A DNA stretch of 38,624 bases from a virus. The position numbers were made by a program, and so were the translations under genes. Below the pieces are notes generated by a model, which did no database searches, was not told the origin of the DNA, and worked only from the letters and a program-made list of their open reading frames with translations. The stretch covers positions 1 through 38,624 of IMG/VR virus record IMGVR_UViG_3300007509_000019. One strand, 5' to 3'. Below are positions 1-9,440 of this stretch, in pieces. Position 1 is the first letter of the stretch, and each line of letters starts with the position of its first letter.

Positions 1-303
1 GCAGAAGTCATTACAATGGAATCAATATCAGAGGCGTTCAACAAATGCTTCATTGCTGATTTCATATTTACTATTTCTCGAACGATTGATGATAAAGTTG
101 TAAACGGTGGCAGAATGTTTATTGCCAAGAACCGAAATGGTCCAGATGGTCTCGTTTACCCGCTCTTTATGGATACGTCTAACGTTTGTATAAAGGTACT
201 GGAGCCATCGGAAGAGAATGAAACAATTGAGGTTAGTGCTAAAAAGCAAAAGGAAAACCTCTACGAGAAGTATAAAAAGTTTAAAAAGGATAAGGAGATT
301 TAG
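1..303 (+). CDS. C-terminal end of a DnaB-like replicative helicase (partial)
   Basis: The frame is open to the left edge, so this is the last ~100 codons of a longer gene. The visible part has IADFIFTISRT, then GGRMFIAKNRNGPDG and a 'DTSNVCIKVLE' strand. This matches the end of the RecA-fold domain in SF4 (DnaB/gp41-like) replicative helicases, where an arginine-rich KNRNGP segment follows the conserved 'seen as a switch' strands. A lysine-rich tail (KKQKENLYEKYKKFKKDKE) follows. Walker A and B lie outside the window, so ATPase activity is inferred. It sits 2 nt before the ribonucleotide reductase gene, in a replication and nucleotide operon. A RecA/UvsX-type ATPase is the main alternative. 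Confidence 0.6.
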   Translation, partial: AEVITMESISEAFNKCFIADFIFTISRTIDDKVVNGGRMFIAKNRNGPDGLVYPLFMDTSNVCIKVLEPSEENETIEVSAKKQKENLYEKYKKFKKDKEI

Positions 304-305
304 GG

Positions 306-3300
306 ATGTATGATGCACAGAAAGCGCGTTTAGCAACACTTGAGTATTTTAATGGTGATGAATTAGCAACCAATGTTTTTATGACAAAATATTGTTTACG
401 GGACAACAAGGGTCATTTTCTAGAACTGACACCTGCTGATATGCATGCTCGAATGGCACGTGAGTTTTCCAGAATAGAAGATAAATTTGGCACAGATCAA
501 CCGGGACACCTCTCGGAGGAAGAAGTCTATTCTTATTTTGAAAATTTTAAATATATTGTACCGCAGGGCTCCCCCATGATGGGGATCGGCAATAACGAAG
601 TAGCGGTTTCCTTGTCTAATTGCGTCGTGGTGGACAGTCCTGAGGATAACGTATCATCAATCATCGATACCGGCAAGGATCTGGCCAACCTATTTAAGCG
701 TCGCTGCGGCGTAGGACTTGACATCTCACATCTGCGCCCCGAGGGCGCCCCCGTACACAACTCTGCTCGTACTACTACCGGCGCTTGGAGCTTTGCTGAC
801 TTCTATTCATATGTTTGTCGTATGATTGGACAGAACGGTCGCCGTGGAGCTTTGATGATTTCCATGGACATCCGTCATCCCGACATCGAAAAGTTTGTTA
901 CCATGAAACATGATCTCATGAAAGTCACGGGCGCGAATGTGTCTGTTAAAATAAGTGATAGTTTCATGGAGGCGGTGGAAAATAACGAAACGTTTACTTT
1001 ACAGTTTCCAATTGAAGGAGAACCTGAATTTACCCACGAAATCCAAGCTGTGGAATTATGGGAAGAGATTATCAACTCAGCAGCCAAAACAGCAGAGCCC
1101 GGTCTATTAATGTGGGACAATATCACCAAAAATCTGCCGGCTCATGAATATGCTCAATTTAAAACGCTTACGACGAATCCTTGCATTGTGGGCGAGACTC
1201 TTATTGCAGTTGCCGATGGCAGGAATGCTGTAAGTATTCGTCAGTTGGCGGAGGAAGGCAAAGATGTACCGGTTTATTCTACTAATACTAAAACCGGCCA
1301 GGTAGAAATTAAGTTGGGCAGAAATCCACGGAAAACCGGTAGTCATAAGGAGGTGTGGAGACTTACTCTGGACGACGGCTCTTATCTGGACGCAACTCCC
1401 GACCACAAGATTCTCACGAAAGAATTAAAATATATTTCCTTGAAGGCATTGCAAGAAGGACAGTCAGTATTCCCGTTTTATTCTTTCGATAGCAACAAAT
1501 ACCGACAGGTTTGTGGTGTTGGGGCAAAAATGCTCGGCGGAGCACGGAGAAATCGACGACAGTATCGGGTGATACACGAGTTTTATAATGGGATTGTCGA
1601 CGCTAAAAAATATGCCATCCATCACAGCGACTTCGATTGTAAGAACGACAACATTAACAATCTCATTACTATGACTCACGAAGATCACCGCGATCTGCAT
1701 TCTAAGCTAATGATGGGAGAAAATAACCCATATCATCATATGACAGATGAGTGGAAATTCAATTTTGCCTCTCACCCGGGAGAGAAAAATCCTAAATACT
1801 CGGGACATTCAAATGATGAACTGCTTGATTCCGGGCGGCTTCTATTTGAGAAGCATGGCAAGATTACAAAGAAAATGTGGGTTAAATACGCAAAAGAAAA
1901 TGGGTACCCACAACATTTAGGTAATGACTTCCGTTTTGGCACATTCACAAACTTTAAAAATCAAGTTGCCTCCAATCACAAAGTTAAAAGTGTGGAATAC
2001 CTTGGTTACCAAGACGTTTATAATATTACCGTAGATGATAACCATAATTATCATATTATAACGTCACACGAAGATGAGAAGTTTATTAAATCTTCTGGTT
2101 TGTGTATAAAGAATTGCGGAGAAATACCCCTGTCTGCTTACGACAGTTGCCGGTTAATCTCCTTGAATCTCAAGCACTTAGTAAAAAATGCGTTCGAGGA
2201 GAGTGCTGCCTTTGATTTTAATAAACTAAAGGAAATTGCTGCAGTTGGCATGAGATTGTCAGATGATCTAGTTGAGCTTGAACTTGAAAAACTAGAGAAT
2301 ATTAAAAACAAGGCGGACACAGAAGACGAGAGGGTTTTGTGGGGCAAATTATGGCAAGCGGCGCACGACGGTCGACGTACCGGTCTGGGCACGCATGGCT
2401 TGGCTGATGCTATAGCACGTCTTAACCTGAAGTATGATTCTGCTGACGCTATAGCCATGATTGACAAGATCTTTGAAACTATACGAAATGCAGCGTACGA
2501 AGAGAGTGTTTACCTCGCTCAAGAACGCGGCGCTTTCCCTGCCTTTGACTGGTCTCAGGAGAAGCGAAACGCGTATATAAAAAGGCTCCCGAAAAATCTT
2601 TCTGAGAAAATTGAGACTTTTGGACGTCGTAACATCGCTATATTAACAAACGCACCAACGGGATCAGTCTCCATACTGAGCCAGACATCGTCTGGACTAG
2701 AACCGGTATTCCGGAACTCTTATACTCGCCGGCGCAAGCTTTCACACAACGAACAACACTTAGAAGCTGATTTTGTTGATGATATGGGCGATAAGTGGGT
2801 TGAGTATGAGGTATTACACCATAACGTACAGGAATGGCTTCAGATGCAAGAAAACACTGATGTACCTATCCCCGCTCTCTTCGTAGAATCGAACAATATC
2901 GAAGGAATGGCGCGAATTGCTGTACAAGCAGCCATTCAACAACATATAGATCATAGTATTAGTTCGACCATTAACCTACCTAAAGGTACTGCGGCTAGCG
3001 TCGTTGGCGACCTTTACATGGAAGGCTGGCGCCGAGGGCTAAAAGGCTTGACTGTATACGTCGAGGGTTCCCGCTCTGGCGTGCTTGTGACCAATAAGAG
3101 AGAGGATTCCACACAATTTCCACAGCATACAGCACCAAAGCGACCCATCGAGCTGCCCTGCAACATTCATCATGCGACTATTCATGGTAAAAAATGGGTC
3201 ATTATGGTAGGGCTTATGGATGATAAGCCATATGAGGTAATGGGTGGTCTTTCTAATTTAATTGAAATTCCCAAAAACCGCGCTAGCGGGATTTTAGTCA

Positions 3301-3662
3301 AGCATCCCAGAAAGACGATGAATTCGATTTATGATTTGCATATCGGGACAAACGGAGATACGGTGATAGTAAAGGATTTAGTGAGCGCCTTTGACAACCC
3401 AAACCACAGTGCTTTTACCCGCATGATCTCGCTTGGCTTGCGCCATGGAGCTAGTATCCAGTTTACGGTGGAACAGCTTCAGAAAGACCGCGACTCTGAT
3501 ATGTTCAGTTTTGCTAAGTGTGTTGCTAGAGTATTAAAGAATTATATCCCCGACGGACAGACGGCCACTGAAAAGACTTGTACGGAGTGTAATACCGAAG
3601 GACTAATATATGTGGAAGGCTGTATCACTTGCAAGAACTGCGGCTTTGCCAAGTGTGGTTAG
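306..3662 (+). CDS. nrdJ: Adenosylcobalamin-dependent (class II) ribonucleotide reductase, intein-containing
   Basis: This enzyme reduces ribonucleotides to deoxyribonucleotides with a B12-derived radical and supplies dNTPs for phage replication. The precursor is 1118 aa; removing a 311-aa intein (residues 293-603) leaves 807 aa, normal for NrdJ. The N-exteins carry the PQGSPMMGIGN substrate-site region and SLSNC. The spliced junction recreates NPCGEIPLS, whose Cys (residue 604 of the precursor) is the family's thiyl-radical cysteine. Downstream are PTGSVSILSQTSSGLEPVF and a C-terminal zinc ribbon, CTECNTEG...CITCKNCG, with a final redox Cys pair. AAGGAG at 291-296 supports the ATG. No small-subunit or activase gene is visible, as expected for class II. 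Catalysis depends on intein removal. Confidence 0.93.
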   Translation: MYDAQKARLATLEYFNGDELATNVFMTKYCLRDNKGHFLELTPADMHARMAREFSRIEDKFGTDQPGHLSEEEVYSYFENFKYIVPQGSPMMGIGNNEVAVSLSNCVVVDSPEDNVSSIIDTGKDLANLFKRRCGVGLDISHLRPEGAPVHNSARTTTGAWSFADFYSYVCRMIGQNGRRGALMISMDIRHPDIEKFVTMKHDLMKVTGANVSVKISDSFMEAVENNETFTLQFPIEGEPEFTHEIQAVELWEEIINSAAKTAEPGLLMWDNITKNLPAHEYAQFKTLTTNPCIVGETLIAVADGRNAVSIRQLAEEGKDVPVYSTNTKTGQVEIKLGRNPRKTGSHKEVWRLTLDDGSYLDATPDHKILTKELKYISLKALQEGQSVFPFYSFDSNKYRQVCGVGAKMLGGARRNRRQYRVIHEFYNGIVDAKKYAIHHSDFDCKNDNINNLITMTHEDHRDLHSKLMMGENNPYHHMTDEWKFNFASHPGEKNPKYSGHSNDELLDSGRLLFEKHGKITKKMWVKYAKENGYPQHLGNDFRFGTFTNFKNQVASNHKVKSVEYLGYQDVYNITVDDNHNYHIITSHEDEKFIKSSGLCIKNCGEIPLSAYDSCRLISLNLKHLVKNAFEESAAFDFNKLKEIAAVGMRLSDDLVELELEKLENIKNKADTEDERVLWGKLWQAAHDGRRTGLGTHGLADAIARLNLKYDSADAIAMIDKIFETIRNAAYEESVYLAQERGAFPAFDWSQEKRNAYIKRLPKNLSEKIETFGRRNIAILTNAPTGSVSILSQTSSGLEPVFRNSYTRRRKLSHNEQHLEADFVDDMGDKWVEYEVLHHNVQEWLQMQENTDVPIPALFVESNNIEGMARIAVQAAIQQHIDHSISSTINLPKGTAASVVGDLYMEGWRRGLKGLTVYVEGSRSGVLVTNKREDSTQFPQHTAPKRPIELPCNIHHATIHGKKWVIMVGLMDDKPYEVMGGLSNLIEIPKNRASGILVKHPRKTMNSIYDLHIGTNGDTVIVKDLVSAFDNPNHSAFTRMISLGLRHGASIQFTVEQLQKDRDSDMFSFAKCVARVLKNYIPDGQTATEKTCTECNTEGLIYVEGCITCKNCGFAKCG
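1182..2114 (+). other. Intein with HNH homing endonuclease inside nrdJ
   Basis: This in-frame insertion runs from Cys293 (CIVGETLI, block A) to Asn603 (GLCIKN), with Cys604 as the +1 nucleophile. Block B is DGSYLDATPDHKILT (His367), and block F is DVYNITVDDNHNYHI. The centre carries an HNH-like nuclease core: H439/H440, N451-N452 and H461/H465 in 'IHHSDF...NNLITMTHEDHRDLH'. It is followed by GENNP- and GEKNP-type segments resembling NUMOD DNA-binding motifs. The penultimate splicing residue is Lys, not the usual His. Homing into the exact codon of the radical cysteine is typical of inteins sitting in essential active sites. Confidence 0.93.
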
Positions 3663-3674
3663 AAAGGAAAACAA

Positions 3675-3953
3675 ATGACACTAACACCAGTAAATAACTA
3701 CCTCACGGTCCGAACCGTCGAGGACACAGAGACAGAAGAGAGCGGCATCCTGCTACCCCAGGATTACCGCGCAGTAGAAAGCCCATTTGCAGTGGTTGAA
3801 GTAGTCAACTGCTCGGGCGAGAACGGAACCCTTTGGGGCACCGGATTGCAACTTGTTGTGGAAGCACATATGCTCCGCGACATCCAGCACAACGGCGAGA
3901 CCTTCACGGTCATCAAGGAAAACCACGTAATCGGTATTTTATCGGATAGTTAG
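3675..3953 (+). CDS. groES: GroES-like co-chaperonin
   Basis: This 92-aa protein has the co-chaperonin length and fold pattern: PVNNYLTVRTVE at the N-terminus (family: PLhDRVlVkr), an ESGILLPQDYR strand and mobile-loop region, and a C-terminal KENHVIGIL matching the family's 'ese.dILAiv'. It would cap the GroEL-like ring encoded at 17660, or the host GroEL, as gp31 does in T4. It starts 12 nt after nrdJ with an AAGGA ribosome site. The mobile loop is short and divergent, so the preferred partner ring cannot be read from sequence. Confidence 0.82.
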   Translation: MTLTPVNNYLTVRTVEDTETEESGILLPQDYRAVESPFAVVEVVNCSGENGTLWGTGLQLVVEAHMLRDIQHNGETFTVIKENHVIGILSDS

Positions 3954-3981
3954 ACTATTTATAATACCGGGAGATATTGAG

Positions 3982-4374
3982 ATGAGCAAATATTCAAGTT
4001 TTAAAAGCCACCAGTTAATTACAGAGAACTGGCGCAAGTTCTTGGGGGAGGATAAAATCCCTGAAGATTATCCCGGGTGGTACCCTGGCATTGATGATGA
4101 CCTCGCAGCCGATGCGGCGGCACAGTCCGAGCACGACCGCGTCGCCTCGGCGAACAGGGCTCGGATTGAAGCTGAGATTGATGCCGCTGGCGGTGAGGAT
4201 CGTCGCGACGGGTTGCTAGGAATTCAAAGCACGCTGCAGCACTTCGAAAAGAATGCTCCCGATAAGGTTAAGAACTATAAAATTAAGCAGGCGGATGCCA
4301 TCAAGGAGCTGGCAAAGATGAAAGCCGCGGGAGAAGCTGCTTACAACGCTGCGATAGCAGAGTTAGACTCGTAG
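3982..4374 (+). CDS. Small acidic/alanine-rich protein with N-terminal L-x-E motifs, possible internal virion protein
   Basis: This 130-aa protein has no recognised family. The N-terminus, FKSHQLITENWRKFLGED, contains I13-T-E15 and L21-G-E23, which fit the (L/I)-x-E cleavage rule of T4-type prohead proteases. The remainder is charged and helical, with Ala-rich heptad-like stretches (AAGEAAYNAAIAELD). A GGGAGAT ribosome site precedes the ATG. A TATAAT at 3960-3965 could serve as a -10, but it lacks a good -35. Proteins starting the same way lie at 13968, 15776, 21355, 26238 and 29095. An internal or scaffold role is inference. Confidence 0.75.
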   Translation: MSKYSSFKSHQLITENWRKFLGEDKIPEDYPGWYPGIDDDLAADAAAQSEHDRVASANRARIEAEIDAAGGEDRRDGLLGIQSTLQHFEKNAPDKVKNYKIKQADAIKELAKMKAAGEAAYNAAIAELDS

Positions 4375-4393
4375 AAAAACCTATAACTAATCC

Positions 4394-4422
4394 TTGACCT
4401 AAGCAATCATCAGTGTTATACT
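4394..4422 (+). promoter_or_regulatory. Sigma-70-type promoter (TTGACC, 17 bp, TATACT)
   Basis: The -35 TTGACC (4394-4399) and -10 TATACT (4417-4422) are separated by exactly 17 bp in the gap before the 4429 gene. Six bases follow the -10, then ATGATG. The predicted start of transcription therefore coincides with the start codon, giving a leaderless mRNA. No ribosome-binding sequence precedes the ATG. Confidence 0.8.
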
Positions 4423-4428
4423 AGCACT

Positions 4429-5157
4429 ATGATGAAACTGCCTCCTCTTGAATACACCTTTGACAACATAGTCCTTGGGTGGCGAGAGGAGGCGGTTTCG
4501 TTTGCGCGAGAGCACGGCTATCACCTGATTGTGAATAGCGAGCAGCGCCCTTTCCACCACTTCGTTGGATATCAAGACATCAAAAGCAAATGGTACGAAG
4601 GCATCTTCGATCTCGGGATGAGATCGTTGCTTCCCATTCCCTTTGACGTTCAGACAATTGGGCTGGACGAGGAGAAACTGAAGGTGGTTACCGAGGGCAA
4701 CACCAAAGTAATGATTAACTTCCAGAAACTTCACATCTTTGATTTAGATAACTGTGGCAATCTGGGGGTAGACGAGGTTATAGGGGATTATTTGGTGCAC
4801 GATATGTTTGATATTGCTGCGGGATCACGATTGGGACGAGATATCCTGATCAATTTACGCAATAGTTTCGTAAAAACAATTCAATTTGTTCCATCAAATC
4901 GTATAGATAGGAATACAAGCGGCGATTTCAAAGATATCATTACTACAAGCATCATAAGTGCTGAAGATATCAAGAGCTTTGACTGTTCTGAAACCGTGAT
5001 TCGTATTCTCTTGAATCGCAAACTTAAAGAGTATGAAATTAAGCAGCCAAATGGGAGAAGCCTCATAATTGAACACTCGTTTCGACATACCATGAAGAAC
5101 TCGTTTCATTTTGATACAGACGGAGATTTGGATGAGAAAATAGTTCTGCATGAGTAA
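4429..5157 (+). CDS. Protein of unknown function, co-transcribed with nucleotidyltransferase-like gene
   Basis: This 242-aa protein is not recognised. It has an N-terminal segment with HGYHLIVNSEQRPFHHFVGYQDI, then LHIFDLDNCGNLGVDEVIGDYLVHDMFD, and no membrane segment. The last 8 nt overlap the next gene, so translation is probably coupled to it. It follows a strong promoter and starts at or next to the predicted transcription start (ATGATG, second codon also Met). Its pairing with a sugar-nucleotidyltransferase-like gene may mean a shared job, but nothing in the sequence shows it. Confidence 0.8.
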   Translation: MMKLPPLEYTFDNIVLGWREEAVSFAREHGYHLIVNSEQRPFHHFVGYQDIKSKWYEGIFDLGMRSLLPIPFDVQTIGLDEEKLKVVTEGNTKVMINFQKLHIFDLDNCGNLGVDEVIGDYLVHDMFDIAAGSRLGRDILINLRNSFVKTIQFVPSNRIDRNTSGDFKDIITTSIISAEDIKSFDCSETVIRILLNRKLKEYEIKQPNGRSLIIEHSFRHTMKNSFHFDTDGDLDEKIVLHE

Positions 5158-6001
5158 GTTGAATATGCCAGCAATTATTCCAGTCGCCGGAATGATGTCT
5201 GAATTTGGTATGGAATGGGACGCGTCCCTTGTACCAGTGGGACCCAATTATACGGCTATAGAGGCAGCGGTTTATGAGTGTTTGCATGCCGGCTGCTCGT
5301 CTATATGGATTGTGGCCAATGATGACATCGCACCCTTAATTCGTTATCGACTCGGGGAATGGGCGACTGATATCGATAGTATTATTCGCGGTACCTTCGT
5401 CCGGTTCGGGGCTAAAAAACACCAAGAAGTCCCCATCTATTATGTACCGATCCACCCCCGTCATAGAGATAAGGTAGATTGTTATGCATGGTCTATTATA
5501 TACGGTATTAATGTGGCTTATTGGGTAATGTTGCGCCTGGGGCGCTGGAGTACCCCGGATCAATATTATGTATCTTTTCCTCTCGGCATGCTCGACCCCA
5601 AGGAGGTTTTGACCCACCGTTCGCGAGTGCGAAAGAAAGCCCCGGCATACTTTTCCCGTAACGGTAAAACTGTTAAAGATGGAGAATTATTAAGCTTCGT
5701 TTTAGAATCAGAGGAATGGCGTAGAGCTAAAAGTATGATTACCACCAATGCAGCTGTTTGGAAGGCGCCACCCCCAGGAGAGATGCCCAGTGAGAAGCTT
5801 CCGATTGAGGAACAAAAGAAATCATTAAGATTTACATTGGCAGACGTTTTTGGAGGTGGTCCCCCCGGCACAGAAATAGAACTAAAAAGCTTTTATGACT
5901 TGACAACTTGGTCAGGATATGGTAAATTTATAACATCGGAACAAGGTAAGAAAACCAAGCGTCCGAACACAAACACAATGTATAGGGGAAGAAGTAAATG
6001 A
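5150..6001 (+). CDS. GT-A/sugar-nucleotidyltransferase-like protein
   Basis: The 283-aa product begins PAIIPVAGMMSEFG and continues with PNYTAIEAAVYECLHAGCSSIWIVANDDIAPLI. This is the Rossmann-like start of NTP_transferase enzymes (sugar-1-phosphate nucleotidyltransferases): a glycine-rich nucleotide loop followed by a 'helix, then IWIV' strand. Later segments (VPIYYVPIHPRHRDKVDCYAWSIIYGINVAY and PDQYYVSFPLGML) are like those of a family I recognise from large marine phages. The usual GxGxRL loop is degenerate (AGMMSEFG), so activity is uncertain. It ends with ATGA overlapping dnaE. It could complete a mannose route with the genes at 20450 and 25499. Confidence 0.65.
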   Translation: MSKLNMPAIIPVAGMMSEFGMEWDASLVPVGPNYTAIEAAVYECLHAGCSSIWIVANDDIAPLIRYRLGEWATDIDSIIRGTFVRFGAKKHQEVPIYYVPIHPRHRDKVDCYAWSIIYGINVAYWVMLRLGRWSTPDQYYVSFPLGMLDPKEVLTHRSRVRKKAPAYFSRNGKTVKDGELLSFVLESEEWRRAKSMITTNAAVWKAPPPGEMPSEKLPIEEQKKSLRFTLADVFGGGPPGTEIELKSFYDLTTWSGYGKFITSEQGKKTKRPNTNTMYRGRSK

Positions 6002-9000
6002 CAGACAAGAAGATTCCTTTCGTAGGACTCCACGCACACAGCGTTGCAGGTTCTATATTTGATGCCATCGGGTATCCCGATGAGCACATGGATTTTTGCT
6101 ACGAGAACGGGGGCGAAGCGCTCGCCCTCACAGACCATGGGAACATGAATGGGTTCTCGCACCAGTTTTTACACTGGCAGAAGATGAAGGCTGAAGGAAA
6201 AGAATTCAAGCCAATCTTTGGGGTGGAGGCATACTTCCTACCATCGATTGATGAGTGGCGCGATGATTATGAGCGCATCAAGGAAGACAAGAAGCTCGCG
6301 AAGTCACTTGCGAAGCAGGGCGATACCTCCGGCGCAACCGTTGAGGACGAAGACGCATCTAAGAAGGCCATTAAGTCGGTCATCAATCGACGACGACACT
6401 TAGTGTTGCTAGCACAGAACCAAACGGGATTGAATAACCTATTCAAGCTCATTTCAGAAAGTTATGACGAAAAGAACTTCTACCGTTATCCCCGCGTCGA
6501 TTACAATCTGCTCGATAAGTATTCCGAAGGCGTCATCGCGTCATCGGCTTGTTTGGGCGGACCCTACGCCGGCAACTACTGGGAGAATCGCGACGAGGGA
6601 CCAGAGGCTGTGAGAGAAGCGATGAGGGAAACAACCCGTCGCTTCGTGGAGGTCTTCGGTGATCGCTGGTACGGTGAACTCCAGTGGAACAACATTCCAG
6701 AACAACATGAACTCAATCAGCACATCATCGAAGTATGCAAGGAGTTCGATGTTACACTAATTTCGACAGCAGACAGTCATTATCCCGACCGCGATGCTTG
6801 GAAGGATCGTGAGTTATACAAGCGCTTAGGCTGGCTTGGTAAAGGAACCCCCGCGTGGGCAGAGGATAATACGGAATTACCCCCAGGTGTTGAAGAGATT
6901 GGATATGAACTGTATCCCAAGAACGGAAACCAGATGTGGGAATCCTATAAACACTACGCAGAAGTAGGCGGCATTGAATACGACGATGAATTGGTAATGA
7001 ACTCTATTACTGAGACCCACAATATTGCGTTCAATCGTATCGAGGATTTCGTGCCTGATACTACAGTCAAGCTTCCAGACTTTGTGGTACCCGCGGGATT
7101 TACGGATGCGGAAGCGCTGGTAAACTACGCCCTGGAAGGCCTGCGGCAACTCAATCTTCATGAGAATAAGGAGTACATAGAACGCTTACAAATGGAGCTT
7201 AATGTAATCGAGGACCGAGGGTTCAGTAAATACTTCTTGACTATGAAGGCTATTGCCGACAAGGCTAACGAGGTCCAGCTAACCGGACCCGGGCGAGGGT
7301 CTGCGGCAGGTTCATTAGTAGCGTACGTATTAAATATCACACAGATTGACCCCATCAAATATGGGCTTCTTTTCGAGAGGTTCCTGCGCAAGGATGCGAC
7401 GGACTACCCCGACATTGATTATGATGTGGCGGAGCCGATGGAGCTGAAGGAAATGCTTATGGAGGACTGGGGCAAGAACTCGGTCATCCCAATTTCAAAC
7501 TGGAACACACTTCAGCTGAAGTCTCTAATCAAAGACATTTCAAAGTTCTATGGAATTGAGTTCGGGGAAGTAAATAAGGTCACATCAAGTATGATTTTTG
7601 AGGCAACTCCCGCCGCAAAGATGAAGCATGGGATCAAGGCGGGAGTGTATGCCCCAACTTGGCAGGAAGTTATGGAACTGTCTCCATCCTTGCGCGGCTA
7701 CCTAATAAAGTATCCGCACATCAAGACGCACGTCGAGGCATTGGTCGGACAGGTTCGTTCCTGCTCCCGCCACGCCGGCGGCGTATTGATTGCCGATGAC
7801 TTGAACGAGCATATGCCCATCATTAGTTCCGGCGGTGTTAGACAATCACCATGGGCTGAGGGGCAAAACCTTCGCCACTTGGAGCCACTCGGTTTTATCA
7901 AGTTCGATCTGTTGGGTCTCTCGACACTTCGAATGATCGAAGGAGCAATTCGGCACATCCTGAAGCGACACTACGACAACCCAGACCCGACATTCGACGA
8001 CGTAAAGGCGTTCTATAGCGAGCACCTCCACCCCGACAAGATCGATTTCGAGGATCAAAAGGTGTATAGGAACATATTCCAGAAGGGAAACTTCGCCGGT
8101 ATTTTTCAGTTTACTGAACAGCGCGCACAAGAATTCTGCGCGAACGCAAAGCCGAAGTCACTAGTTGATATCTCAGCTATCACTTCGATCTATCGCCCAG
8201 GTCCACTTTCCGCCAACGTGCACGAGCAATACATTCAAGCCAAGAGCATGCCGCACGAGATTGATTATCTCAATGAGCATGTGGAGGATGTTACAAAGGA
8301 AACTTACGGGTTCCTTATCTTCCAGGAGCAGATCGCATTGCTCGCCCACAAGCTCGGGAAGGGCTTGACACTGGACGAGGGCAATATGCTCCGCAAGGTG
8401 TTGACGAAGAAGGGCACAGGCAAGGGAGCCAAGCTCAAGAACCAACTCAAGCAGAAGTTTATCAACGGCTGCGTTGAGAAGGGCATTCGCCACAGTGAAG
8501 CCGAGGATATGTGGGAGAGGTTTGAATACTTCTCGGGCTACGGTTTCAACAAGTCACATGCTATATCGTACTCGGCAATCTCGTTCCAGTGCGCGTGGCT
8601 CTACAACTACTACCCCGTAGAGTGGATGGCTTCGTTCTTGGACAAAGAACCAGAGAAGCGTAAGGAGAAGGCTATCAACATCGCGAAGTCGAACGGATTT
8701 GAGATTGTGGAGGCCGACATTAACACCTCATCGTTTGTGTGGGAGATTGATCCCGATAATCCGAAGCGACTTTATCAACCCCTAGCAGGACTCAAGGGTC
8801 TTGGCGACGCTGCAATTCAGCAGATCGTCGACAATCGACCATTCAATACTGTTGAGGAGTTTCTATTCCATGACGACATCGTATATAGCAAACTGAATAA
8901 GAAGGCATTGGATGTCCTGGTTCGCTCCGGAGCATTGAATAACCTCATGGACGAGCGCTTTAGCGGGCGAAAGCACTTCTGGTCTGCGGTGGCAGTCGAC

Positions 9001-9438
9001 AGGGTGTATAGTAAGAAGAAGTTCTTGGAGAATATCGAGACATATAAGGATGAGGGAGATTTCGACGTCGAAGAGGAAATCGACAATCTCACGACGCTCA
9101 CTGGGATATTCCCAATGCACCTGGTAATGACTGAAGAGGTCAGAACTCGCCTTGAAGCAAATTATGTCCCTCCTGTATCCGACTATGATCCTGACTTGGG
9201 ATTAGTATGGTTTATTCCGCGTGAGATCATTCGAAAGAAGACAAAGAATGGAAAGCCCTATTGGATTGTCGCCGTAATTGATTCAAATTCGGTGTTGACA
9301 AAGTTCCGATGTTGGGGTATAGTAGAGGGTAAGGATAGGATTCACTTAAATCGTCCTTATATGGGTAAACTAGATTTCGACCCAGCGTGGGGGTTCTCAA
9401 CCCGATCGATTAGAAGAAATCTGAGATTGTTAGGATAA
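5998..9438 (+). CDS. dnaE: DNA polymerase III alpha subunit (DnaE type), replicative polymerase
   Basis: This 1146-aa C-family polymerase is close to the ~1160 aa of bacterial DnaE. The N-terminal PHP domain keeps its metal ligands (LHAHS, H12 and H14; LTDHGN, D46-H47). The palm has GPGRGSAAGSLVAYVL, PDIDYD with catalytic D472 and D474, and KFDLLGL with D637. RPGPL, the EEQI-type LAHKLGKG...MLRKVLTKKG fingers, FNKSHAISYSAISFQCAWLYNYYP and a helix-hairpin-helix (GLKGLGDAAIQQIVDN) follow. It would replicate the phage genome. Its start overlaps the previous gene (ATGA). The C-terminal OB/tau-binding region looks short, so clamp and loader contacts may differ from the host's. Confidence 0.96.
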   Translation: MTDKKIPFVGLHAHSVAGSIFDAIGYPDEHMDFCYENGGEALALTDHGNMNGFSHQFLHWQKMKAEGKEFKPIFGVEAYFLPSIDEWRDDYERIKEDKKLAKSLAKQGDTSGATVEDEDASKKAIKSVINRRRHLVLLAQNQTGLNNLFKLISESYDEKNFYRYPRVDYNLLDKYSEGVIASSACLGGPYAGNYWENRDEGPEAVREAMRETTRRFVEVFGDRWYGELQWNNIPEQHELNQHIIEVCKEFDVTLISTADSHYPDRDAWKDRELYKRLGWLGKGTPAWAEDNTELPPGVEEIGYELYPKNGNQMWESYKHYAEVGGIEYDDELVMNSITETHNIAFNRIEDFVPDTTVKLPDFVVPAGFTDAEALVNYALEGLRQLNLHENKEYIERLQMELNVIEDRGFSKYFLTMKAIADKANEVQLTGPGRGSAAGSLVAYVLNITQIDPIKYGLLFERFLRKDATDYPDIDYDVAEPMELKEMLMEDWGKNSVIPISNWNTLQLKSLIKDISKFYGIEFGEVNKVTSSMIFEATPAAKMKHGIKAGVYAPTWQEVMELSPSLRGYLIKYPHIKTHVEALVGQVRSCSRHAGGVLIADDLNEHMPIISSGGVRQSPWAEGQNLRHLEPLGFIKFDLLGLSTLRMIEGAIRHILKRHYDNPDPTFDDVKAFYSEHLHPDKIDFEDQKVYRNIFQKGNFAGIFQFTEQRAQEFCANAKPKSLVDISAITSIYRPGPLSANVHEQYIQAKSMPHEIDYLNEHVEDVTKETYGFLIFQEQIALLAHKLGKGLTLDEGNMLRKVLTKKGTGKGAKLKNQLKQKFINGCVEKGIRHSEAEDMWERFEYFSGYGFNKSHAISYSAISFQCAWLYNYYPVEWMASFLDKEPEKRKEKAINIAKSNGFEIVEADINTSSFVWEIDPDNPKRLYQPLAGLKGLGDAAIQQIVDNRPFNTVEEFLFHDDIVYSKLNKKALDVLVRSGALNNLMDERFSGRKHFWSAVAVDRVYSKKKFLENIETYKDEGDFDVEEEIDNLTTLTGIFPMHLVMTEEVRTRLEANYVPPVSDYDPDLGLVWFIPREIIRKKTKNGKPYWIVAVIDSNSVLTKFRCWGIVEGKDRIHLNRPYMGKLDFDPAWGFSTRSIRRNLRLLG

Positions 9439-9440
9439 TC

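Noticed and set aside
3951-3981. TATTTATAAT as a T4-type late promoter
   Set aside because: The T4 late consensus is TATAAATA; this is not matched and the same context is not found before other virion-like genes.
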